From Cepaea nemoralis (lineage: Eukaryota > Mollusca > Gastropoda > Stylommatophora > Helicidae), in NCBI GenBank assembly GCA_014155875.1, contig JACEFZ010001371.1:256001-320000 (forward strand): a stretch of DNA of 64,000 nt. The letters are read 5' to 3'. Below, piece after piece: positions 25,303 to 37,300 of this stretch (position 1 is its first letter; each line of letters starts with the position of its first letter). The notes under the pieces were generated by a model, which did not search any database, had not been told where the DNA came from, and was given only the letters and a program-made list of their open reading frames with translations. A program made the position numbers and the translations under genes.

Positions 25303-28300
25303 GTCTGTGTTTGTGTGTGTGGGGGGGGGGGGGGGGGGGGAGGGTAGGTGGGTAGGTAGGAATTTACTTCATATAGGTACAGCTGCATTTAATTTTTTCA
25401 GTGTGTTTTCAGTATTGTATTTTGTCATTTTATTTAAATAAAACAATGTTTTCCTGTAGTGAATTTGATTAATAAATACACATACAATATGCTGCACAAT
25501 TTATTGTCTGACACATTTCGCTGCCTCTCATCAGATACATACTGCAGAAGTCACTTATCATAAAACAAAACTTCACAATTAATCCGTCAAGCTGAAATAT
25601 ACATTACGCATATTTCCACAGTAATTTAAACTGCCTACCATGGTAATTTTTAATTGACTGTCATGTGTGTATTAAACACATGAAGTTTTATTTTTAACAA
25701 ATTACATAATTTCTTTGTGACTATCTAAACAGTATTTCTTTCTGTTCACAGTATTGGGACGACAGAAAAGTTCATTCAATCAAGTAAAGATATGTTGTTT
25801 GTTTTAGTTGTTCATCTCTACACTAGTTGGTCCTCTCTGCTCTACTTTTTCCTCTCTGTTCTAGTTTCTACTCTAGTTTTTCATCTCTACTTTAATTGTT
25901 CCTCTCTACTTTAATTGTTCATCTCTACTTTAATTGATCATCTCTACTTTAGTCTTTCATCTTTACTCTAATTTTTCCACTCTACTCTAATTTTTCCTCT
26001 CTACTCTTAATTTTTCCTCTCTATTCTTCTTCTTCTTCTTCTTCTTCGTTCATCCGGAGTTTTTTTTTCCGGATGTGATTGTGTTGTGCCTGTTTACAGC
26101 AGAGCTGCGTTCTTGCGCCGTTAGGCCGACACATCCGACTTCTGCGGGCATTTGTTGACCGGGTTCCTCTCTATTCTTAATTTTTCCTCTCTATTCTAGT
26201 TGTTCATCTCTACTCTAGTTTTCCTCTCTACACTACTTACTCCTGTCTACTTGGTTTGCTTCGCGTTATATTTTTTGCTCCTTTCTACTTTAGTTATTTC
26301 TCTCTCCACCACTTACTCCTATCTACTTTAGCTATTTTTCTCTACACTATTGCTCCTGTCTATTTTAGCTGTTTCTCTCTACACTACTTGCTCTGTTCTA
26401 CTTTAGTTGTTTCTTTTTCCACTGCTTACTCTGTTCTACTTCAGTTGCTTCTCTTTCAACTATCTGCGCCTGTCTACTTTAGCTGTTTCTCTTTCTACCA
26501 CTTATTCCTGTCTACTTCAGCTGTTTTTCTCTACAGTGTTTGCTCTTGTCTACTTTAGTTGTTTCACTTTCCACTACTTGCTCTGTTCTACTTTAGTTGT
26601 TTCTCTCTACACTACTTGCTCCTGACTACTTTACTTGTTTCTCTATATTACCTCCTGTCTACTTTAGTTGTTTCTCTCTACACTATTTGCTCCTGTCCAC
26701 TTTAGTTGATTCTCTATACACTGCTTGCTCTCTCTGCTTCAGCTGTTCCTCTCTACACTACATACTTCACTCCACTTTAACTGATCCTTTCTACTAATTC
26801 TTGCACTCATACCTTGCTGCACACCATTACTCTTTCTCTTCTCTATTGTAGTTGTTTCATTCTACTTTACCTGTTTGTGTATTGTGCAGAAGAGATAAGA
26901 ACATATTTGTGATTAGGTATTACAAGAACTATATATATTTATGAAAAAGGGATCTCTTATCTTTATTTGAAAGCTGCAGAATAAATTGGAAGAAAGTATT
27001 CATTTTATAACATAATTTCACGATCATTGTATGTGTGAACTAAACACACAGATACACATTATAAAGTTACTTTTCTCCATGTTTAAATAGCTTTAGTACA
27101 AGTGCATTAATACATCTCAGATTATACGTGTTCCACGTACATAATAAATATTTAAGATATATGCCTTAAACCATATCACTAAGCTTCTACTCAGAATCAT
27201 AATGAGAAGAACCAAAAAGAAAATAAAAATGGAAATTAGTGAAGAACAGTATGGATTTATGGAAGGTAAGGGCACAAACAATGCAATTTATACATTGCGG
27301 ACACTAATAGAAAGGTCAATAGAGAAACAGAGGGACATATATTTGTGCTTCATAGATTATACTAAGGCATTTGATAAAGTAAAACATGATGAACTGATTA
27401 AAATGTTGGAAGATATCAACACTGATGGAAAAGATTTAAGAATAATAAAGAATATTTACTGGAACCAAGTAGCAGCAATTAAAATGGGAAATAAAGAGGG
27501 TAGTTATGAACAGATAAAGCTAGGAGTACGACAAGGGTGTGTCTTGTCACCAGATCTTTTCTCCCTGTATAGCGAAGTAATAATGAGAGAGATCAAAGAG
27601 ATGCCAGGAATACTAGTTGGAGGTTATAATATAAATAATATACGCTATGCAGATGACACAGTATTGGTGGCGGATAATTCAACAGACCTACAACAATTAT
27701 TAGACGTTGTAGTAACAGAGAGTGCAAGGAAAGGACTCAACTTGAATATCAAGAAAACAGTAACAATGGTAATATCAAAGAAAATGGTGACACCAAAATG
27801 TGACATAGAAATAGAAGGGAAAATCCTTAACCAAGTTGATAATTTTAGATACCTAGGGGCATTTATAACATCAGATGGAAGATGTACAACAGAGATTAGG
27901 AGCAGAATAGGGCAGGCAAAAGCCGCATTTCATAAAATGAAGAGTACCTTATGCAATAAGTCACTGTCACTGAATGTAAGAAAGAGAGTGCTGAAATGCT
28001 ATGTAGAACCAGTTTTGCTGTATGGCAGTGAATCTTGGAATGTAAATGAACAAATTAAGAAGAAATTAGAAGCAACAGAGATGTGGTTCCTGAGACGAAT
28101 GTTGCGAATTCCTTGGACTGCCAGAGTAACTAACGACGACTGCCTGAAACAGGCTAATGAAACTAGAACATTATATACAACAATAAGACAGAGACAAACA
28201 GCTTTCCTCGGTCATGTGATGAGAAGAGAGGCATTGGAGAACATCGTAACAACTGGAAAGATCGAGGGGAAGAGAGGCAGAGGTAGACCAAGAGAAGTGA

Positions 28301-31300
28301 TGCTGGATGGATTGAGACGGTGGCATGGAGGAATATCAGCAACAGAGTTGATCCAGAAAACCAAAAACCGAGATCTATGGAGAGCCATGAACGCCTACGC
28401 CAGCCGGCACGGCACTTGATGATGATGATATGCCTTACATCATCATAATTGGTAACTGACTGACTGACTGGCGCCTTGTAAAATGGAGTTATACCTCTCC
28501 ATAACACAAATAAATCCTGGGCTGAATTTAGAGACCATGTGTTGCCCATGCAGCATGATCCCTCTCTCAGCTTGTCTAGTTTACCTAGTTAACTCCAGAG
28601 GAAATGTAATACCAATACGCCTGGAACAAGACAAGCTGCAGAAGCTGCCAGATCAGCAAAGCAATACTCTAACTGTCTGCCTGTCAGAGCTTTCATCCTA
28701 GACCAATTTCCGACCAAGGCTTAGGGCCTAGTCTGCCCTGCCATGACATGTCTTTAGGTGCATTTCCTCGCACTTGGGTAAGGCTTGTTCCCTCCCAATT
28801 GCACTCCAATGCCTGAAGCCGTTGGCACAATGTGGGGTGTCAGATTTGGTGAGCACCGCCCAACATTCAGTGCTAACAGACAGTAGGTAGTACTGTCTAC
28901 TGTCATACGGTTGCTCAGTCATATCTGACAAAGACCTGACACACAATTGGTAATTGTTCAATTAGTTTTTCACAAACATTATTTGTTTATTGTCTAAATC
29001 CTTCATTAACTCATTATAAACCAAGAAAATGTATATACATTGGTAAGATAACTCTGCCAACACATTCAGTGTTCTAAGGACAAGTATGTGAAGGGATTAT
29101 GAATAAATACCACCAGAAATGGAATCCAGTGGACTCTATTGAAGCAGCCTGATGACCTAAACACCCGCTGATAAATCTAGATAATAGTATAACTAGAAAA
29201 TCCTTTCTTTGGAATTCACAGGGCAAATGAAATAGATTCTCTAAACATACTGAGGGAAGAGAATCAGAGACAGAGATAAATAATATTGGAGGGACATGGA
29301 GGAAGCTGCAGGAGATATTAAACATAGAACAGTTTGGCGGGAGTTGGTTTTGGGCATGTGCTTCAATAGGGGATAAAGGGAGGCATAAGATGAAGAAAAG
29401 TTTGTGATCTCTTTCAATTAGCCAGTGAGACTCTATGAATGTGTTTGATTTAAAAACAAAATTAGTTGCATATCCTTTACAGGATGTTGCAGTCAACCCC
29501 TTAATTTTTCAGCTGTTTGTGATTTCTTGGCAAATTTACGTTTAGTAGTTTGCCATTACTTTCTGAACAACAGGCAGTCACACCATTTCATAAAAGAACC
29601 AACACAAGCGGTCTGCTGCCAAATCACCCGCAGCTTTGTTTTGAATGTGGTGTGCCAGATTACAAATTGTGTCCATAACCTCTTTGCCACAGGGCCAATG
29701 TGTTTTTGTTAAAGGGAAGAAAATAAAAAACAATTATCAGTTGTTTATAACACATTGTTTTGCTTGAGGCAAAATGAGTCAGTGCCAGGGAGGAAAATGA
29801 TTTGTCCAGCTTGCAGTTTCACACAGACTTCATAAGCTGATCTGGGTAGTTGATGAGAATTAACATCTGATAAAATCTGCCATTTTGCCTCTCCAGAAAG
29901 TTCATCGGTCCTCACCTGTGTGGTGATGCCCTTGATATTGATCCAGTACACAACCATATTCTCACTGGATCTTGGCGCAAGTCACATGTGTTACAGGTAT
30001 AAGTCTGTCAGCCTTTAGTAGAAGTGTGTAGTGTATCTATTGTGTGATTAATGGGCAGCATTTACATTGTCTGATTATGGAAGAGCTTATTTTATTTGCA
30101 CCTTCAAGTTGACACATCTAAATTCTTGGCATTTGTTGACCTGGTTAGTCTTGCTGGGTAGTGTTTTATGGAAAATATCACTGTGTCTGTGTGGTGACAT
30201 CTGCATCTGTTCTTTTTTGTTCTTCTTCAAGGTGAGTGTATCACACTGAGTTATACACTTTCTAACGGAGTTCATGCTTTGTGCGACGCTTTCCACACTG
30301 AGTTATACACTTTCTAACGGAGTTCATGCTTTGTGCGACGCTTTCCACGCTGCAGAAAGAGACTGAGCCATATGGGATAAAACCTGGTGCAATGAAGTCA
30401 ATCCTGTTGACTTTTGTTTTAGTTATACACTTTAGAGGTCCACATGTCTGACTTCAGCATTCATTTGTGTTTGGTTTACTTCTTCTAGACATTTTCCATC
30501 CAAAGTATTTCTATCTACCTACATGTAAGCTTTCTTCCCTAACAATGGTGCCAGGGTTGTGGTTTTGCGGCATATTCTTTGTAATTTCCAACTGCCATGG
30601 GATTTTTAGTGTACACAACTGGCACAGGGCCTCCTGTTTTTCACCCTTATCTGAAAAGGCTAGATATCAAGAGATTAAGGGCATCTGATATTAGACACCA
30701 ATGGTTCTTGTAAAATCCCCTGCACTATCCTGGGATTTGAGCCAGATAACTTCTGAGCCAGAGGCAGACACCATAATCTCAGTCACACCTCTTCTTCAAC
30801 ATCTGTTCTATCCACAATAGTTGCACCCCAACAAGCCTATCTAGAACACCTGTGTGCATGCCAGCTGACCTTCAAGGAAATATAGGAGCAACACATGGGT
30901 ACTACCTGCCTTCCAGAAAGGCCTTCATTAATCCAGACCCACATATGATGTACATCTCCCACCGAGTGCCAGTTGGTCTATACAAATATGGGCCTTGCAC
31001 CATGTGCCACACACGCCTGTAGAAGGATCCTTTACTGTTGTTCTGTTTATTTATAAATAAACACACACAGTACTGTTTGGCACTCATAGAAGGAGAAGAA
31101 GGAAGTAGAGACTAGAGGATGCACTAGACAACATACAATTTGAAAACTATGGTTACCGACCAGGATTTGGACCTGTCACCTCCAAATGACAACGGCACCT
31201 CGCTGCATGACCAACTAGACACTCCCTCTCATAGAAGGAGAAGAAGAAAGTAGAGATTAGAAGATGCACTAGACAACATAAAATTTGAAAGCTATAGTTA

Positions 31301-34300
31301 CCGACCGGGATTCGAACCTGTCACCTCCAAATGATGACACACCTCACCGCAAGAACAAGTGTATTTTGACACATGACCAACTAGACACTCCTTGCAGGAA
31401 CAAGTGTACTTAAAAGTGTACAACAAGTGTACTTAAAACAGAGACAATCATTTTTGCCTACACCCGCTCCATTTGAGGACAAACTCTGTGGAAATGCTGA
31501 CAACCTCAAGTTCTTTAAATATATTGAAGCTGACATCCAAAAGTGAATGACAATAAGAGGTTCCAGTACTGGTTTTACACATCTTTTGGTTTCTTTGAGA
31601 CAGGAAGGAGAGGTTTACTTCTTCTTCTGAGTTCATCCAGAATGTTTTAGACATAATTGCGTTGTGTCTGTTTACAGCAGAGCTGCGATACTTGTGCCTT
31701 TTGGCCGACACATCCAACTTCTGCAGGCATTTGTTGACCAGGTTAACCTTCCCGGGTCTTGGGAGGTTTACAATACTTCCCGTGGAGATGGTGCTTCGGT
31801 ACTGGGTAAGGAGGACATTCTCGACACCAGCCTCACATTGATCGATGCAAGGCCTTTAGAGTGCACAGACGATCTGAACATGAGTGTATGCACAGATGAT
31901 CTGAACATGAGTGTGTCAGATTTCAGAGTTAAAACTCTGCCAGGGGATTTACTAACCAATCTTTTGACCTCAAAACATAGCAAACATTTAGTTTATTTAT
32001 TGTGACTGAATAAGTCAGAATTCTCCTATACATAATGTTGCTTGTCCTTTGCAGGGCATGTTGTGATCAACCGCAAGTTCATTTTCTAGACAATTTTTAC
32101 ATTCAGTAGTTTGCCATTGCTTTCTGAACGAGAAGTCAACATTCATGTCCACCTGATCCAATGAAGGGGCTGAAGCCCCCGTACCTCACCATCAACTGAC
32201 CAGTGAAGGGGCTGAACCCCCCTTACCTCACCATCAACTGACCAGTGAAGGGCTGAGCCCCCATACCTCACCATCAACTGACCAGTTAAGGGCTGAGCCC
32301 CCGTACCTCACCATCAACTGACCAGTTAAAGGGCTGAGCTCCCATACCTCACCATCAACTGACCAGTTAAAGGGCTGAGCCCCCGTACCTCACCATCAAC
32401 TGACTAGTTAAAGGGCTGAGCCCCCGTACCTCACCATCAACTGACTAGTTAAAGGGCTGAGCTCCCGTACCTCACCATCACCTGACTAGTGAAAGGGCTG
32501 AGCCCCCATACCTCACCATCAACTGACTAGTGAAGGGGCCGAGCCCCCGTACCTCACCATCAACTGACTAGTTAAAGGGCTGAGCCCCCGTACCTCACCA
32601 TCAACTGACCCGTTAAAGGGCTGAGCCTCAGTACCTCACCATCACCTGACCAGTTAAAGGGCTGAGCCCCTGTACCTCACCATCAACTGACTAGTTAAAG
32701 GGCTGAGCCCCGGACCTCACCATCAACTGACCAGTGAAGGGGCTGAACCCCCGTACCTCACCATCAACTGACCAGTGAAGGGGCTGAGCCCCTGTACCTC
32801 ACCATCAACTGACCAGTGAAGGGGCTGAGCCCCCGGACCTCACCATCAACTGACTAGTTAAAGGGCTGAGCCCCCATACCTCACCATCAACTGACTAGTT
32901 AAAGGGCTGAGCCCCCGTACCTCACCATCACCTGACTAGTTAATGGGCTGAGCTCCCGTACCTCACCATCACCTGACCAGTTAAAGGGCTGAGCCCCCGT
33001 ACCTCACCATCACCTGACCAGTTAAAGGGCTGAGCCCCCGTGCCTCACCATCAACTGACCAGTTAAAGGGCTGAGCCCCTGTACCTCACCATCAACTGAC
33101 CAGTTAAAGGGCTGAGCCCCCAGACCTCACCATCAACTGACCAGTTAAAGGGCTGAGCCCCCGGACCTCACCATCAACTGACCAGTTAAAGGGCTGAGCC
33201 CCCGGACCTCAACATCAACTGACTAGTTAAAGGGCTGAGCCCCCGTACCTCACCATCAACTGACCAGTTAAAGGGCTGAGCCCCCGTACCTCACCATCAA
33301 CTGACCAGTTAAAGGGCTGAGCCCCCGTACCTCACCATCAACTGACTAGTTAAAGGGCTGAGCCCCCGTACCTCACCATCAACTGACTAGTTGAAGGGCT
33401 GAGCCCCCGTACCTCACCATCAACTGACTAGTTAAGGGGCTGAGCCCCCGGACCTCACCATCAACTGACCAGTTAAAGGGCTGAGCCCCCGGACCTCACC
33501 ATCAACTGACCAGTTAAAGGGCTGAGCCCCCGTACCTCACCATCAACTGACCAGTTAAAGGGCTGAGCCCCCGTACCTCACCATCAACTGACTAGTTAAG
33601 GGGCTGAGCCCCCGTACCTCACCATCAACTCACCAGAAGTTTAAGTGCAAGCCAACTAAACCCTACAGTCACGTAGACCTCCCTTCTGCACATATGTAAA
33701 CATAATTATGATTTAATTGATGTGATTTACTGGGGATTCCTCACACCATAAGTGGGAGAGAGTTGGGAGGATGTGCAGGGAGCAGAATGAGGAAACAAGT
33801 GGTTAAACAATATATAGTTACCAACACTATATGATGTTGTTTTCATTTATGCCATGATGGTGTAGAGGTTAGTGCACTCGCCTGCCAAGATCGTGGTCTA
33901 GGCTCAATCCCCAGCAGGGGCAGGATTATTGTTTCTGACCTGTATGGCTCAGGAGTCTACCCAGCCTCATAAACAAGGGTACTAAACAATTTTCATACAG
34001 TTGTGGGAATTACTGGAAGGGAAGGGTGGTGAGTACAATAACTGGTCACCCTATCTCCCATGTTGAGGCCTGAAATATGTGAAAGTCTAACACTTTACAC
34101 TTCAACAGTGTAGGTCAGCATGAACACGTGTTCTTAAACATCCGGTGTGCTGATGCCGAGGTAAGCGGTTCAACCCTTACACCGGACAGCTGGACTAAAA
34201 TGTTGACCTATCATCCTTGACTTGGGGATGTGAATTACAAGTACCTCTGAAGTCAGAGTGGGTTCGCCTGATGGCGAAGGGACACTGTTAATAGGTAAAG

Positions 34301-37300
34301 CTAATCCACACTCAAAATTCAGTCCAGCACTACTAGAAGTAGTATGTATAGACTACAGCTTGAGTTCAAAGTGAGCACGCACCCAAAAACAAAACACTCC
34401 AACAGCAGTATCTGCATGGGACGACCTTAACCTTATAACATAATTAAACTCTAGTCCAAGAACATTTACTCTTCAGATATGGGACTTTGCCATGGCCATC
34501 AAGATCAAGGACATCCCTCAAGATACCACCAATCATAGTCAAGTATGTTTGACATGCATGCTTTACATTCCTGAATTGATACATGTATTTTTTTGGTACA
34601 TCATGTTTTCAGTTAATTTTGGCATCCCACTTTTGTATTGACCGGCACTAATATGAAGGGCTTATTAACGCATTTGGCAATCCAGCATAGCATGTTCGGA
34701 ACACAGTTATGAGCAGTTTGAAAGCAGACCACCTTGTGATGGTTTTCATACAATGATATGAGTGCTGGTTATTCAGAAAGCAATGGCAAACTACTGAATG
34801 TAAACTTACCAAGAAATCACATGCAGCCAAAAAATGCTGGGGTAGACTGCTATGTCCTGTAAATGATATGCAACTAATTTAACTTTTGTATTGATTGTTA
34901 TGGTATACATAGTCTTTTCAGTATTGCTTTTATTTTATTATTTTACTAATGTTTTGATCGCTCGGTTTAGTTCACTATTTTGATAGCACAGTTATGACTG
35001 TGCAGTTAAATTGGCTGTTTTGTGACTTGACTTTTCTCTCTTTTAAAATTATCTCTTCTTGTTTTTGTGTTGTTAACTGATATATGACTAATGGTGTCAA
35101 TAACGAAGGGTTAATAAATTTAGGATTTTCATCTTTTAAGTTACTGCTAGCACCATCTTTCATTTTAATTTACTGAATGACTTTTCCCCTTTGGTTATGA
35201 ATTATACTTTGTTAACAAACCACCAAAACCTTATTTTGATACAATAATTTTAAAGAGGGAGATTGTAAAAAATTTTCAGTTATGATTGCCATAATCTTTG
35301 GTGTACACTAGGGTCCCTAAACTTCTGTGTGGTGACTTTTAGTGTGATCACAAACATATGACACTCTCTTACAATGTGCAGCTGACTGGCAAACAGCAAT
35401 TGTCTTCATTCCTCTAACAAGTGGATCATCATCATCAAGTGTCTTGCCAAAAAGCTCAAGCTGTTATGGTTCACCATCTCACACAATCACAAGGGTCTTG
35501 GATAAGAAAACTCTGTGTTTATGTGGGTGGGAGGGTGGGGGTGTGTGAGTGGGTGTCTGTGTGTGGGTGAGTGGGTGGAGGGCCCTTCCCCGTGCTCTCT
35601 TCCCATCAAGTTTGCCAGATGTCACTACATTTTCAAGTTTACTTCTGCTCATAATGTAACTGACAATTCTTGACTGTCTATTTCTGATTTCTCTAATCAG
35701 TTTACAATGTTCATTTGTTTCTTGAAGAACTGTCTTTCATTTTTCTCTCTGCCCATGGTATTTTGTGTATTTTCCTATAAAACACATTCCCACAGCTATT
35801 AGATGTTTCTCAGCTTGTCCGCTCAGTGTCCATGTTTTACATGCATGCAACTGTTTAGTTCTGTTTAGTACTTCAACACTCATTTTCTCAGTGCACATTT
35901 GACATTTTTTAAAAATTGTCATGTATGTGCTCCATCTTGAAAAAAGATACCTTTTCCATGGCAGTTCTTGTTCTATTTTCTACAAGGCATCTTTCATCGT
36001 TCTAAATTCTACAAGGCATCTTTCATTGTTCTAATTTCTACAAGGTATCTTTCATCGTTCTAATTTCTACAAGGCATCTTTCATCATTCTAATTTCTACA
36101 AGGCATCTTTCATTGTTCTAATATCTACAAGGCATCTTTCATCAGATGTTATGACTGTTCAAAGATAGTTGTTTCCATTCACCTATTTAAGAATTGTCCC
36201 ATTTAGTTGGATGTTACATTAATGATTGTATCGGAAATTCAATAATAACAGATTCCTGCCTCCTCATAAGAATATAATAATTCTGAACTCAGAGAAATGA
36301 TACAAATGACAAAGGGTCAATCATCAGCTATGACTTCATTTAAATCAAACCTTATTGATTCACTTTGTATTACCTAGTTTTCAGTTAAGTTGTCAATTCA
36401 GCATGCTCCCCACCTGTGGGTTGTCTGCATCTTACCTTCTCTGTCACATCAACAATACATGCACTCACCTTGCGTCTGTTCCCTTACTCTTTTACTATTA
36501 TACCAATGATTGACATTGATATATCAACTAGACTGTGACGTTGATGGAATGTATATATTTAATAAAAACTCATTGTTTTCTATTTCAGCTATACTGTGCT
36601 CAATGGCTGGGGAGAGATAGCATTATTTGTGGTGGAACAAATCAAAACATGGCCAGAACAATCGACAGAGGAACTTTAAATGTAAGTGTCATATGATCAA
36701 AATAATACCTGATTTAGTCTTTAGTATGCTTAAGAAGAATGAATGGGTCCCGTCAGAACTGGCACTCTATTCTGAGTGTCTGTTGGTATTGTGAATGTTT
36801 AAGAATATGATCTCATCTAAGCCTAACGGCGCTGTCGGGGCAAAATTTCGAGTTTAAAATCTACCCAAAGTATTTCAGGATATTCACCGGTGCTACAGAG
36901 TTCATGCACTGAGCTGAGATTCTCCAGACTCAAGCTTGAGTTAGGAGTAGAACAGAGCACTTATGGGTTACACCCGTGTGCCGTGATGTTGATCCGTCGA
37001 CTAAACTAAACTAAGAATATGAAAATTATACCAGAAAATCACAATTAGCAGGGAGGGAAGTGGAAAAAAAAAGGGGGGGGGGTGGGAGGAAGGACTCCAT
37101 GACGAAGTGACCAAGCTGCCCGCTTCCTGCTCTTCTGAAAGTACTTGGGTCATTTTTGGTCTCTGTCATTCAGTTCATGTGTACAGTTGCTTTTAATGAT
37201 CTGTGTGTGTCACTGCTGGAGATATGAATTTCACTCTCTTTGCAATGCTTTCAACAGGCTGTTTGTGGAAAGAGACAGCCTTTTGGGACAAAACCTGGTG

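Noticed and set aside
7654..25650. Hammerhead-ribozyme-like spacing (CTGATGA, 8 nt, GAAA) on the minus strand of dispersed family V
   Set aside because: Two copies keep the core words, but the 8 nt between them do not form a stem II and the third copy has lost both words. Without a foldable stem I would not call a ribozyme.
26256..26797. Tyr/Phe/Leu-rich frames resembling membrane proteins
   Set aside because: Translation of a degenerate pyrimidine minisatellite with shifting period.
31226..31400. tRNA gene around the GGTTCGAATCCCGG motif
   Set aside because: No cloverleaf with paired acceptor arms could be drawn; it is one of two tandem SINE-like fragments.
31664..32005. 113-residue plus-strand frame
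   Set aside because: It begins inside a GAA-tailed SINE-like insertion and has no splice or family support.
32160..33635. CRISPR-like regular array
   Set aside because: The 41-bp units are contiguous with no unique spacers, in an animal intron: a minisatellite.
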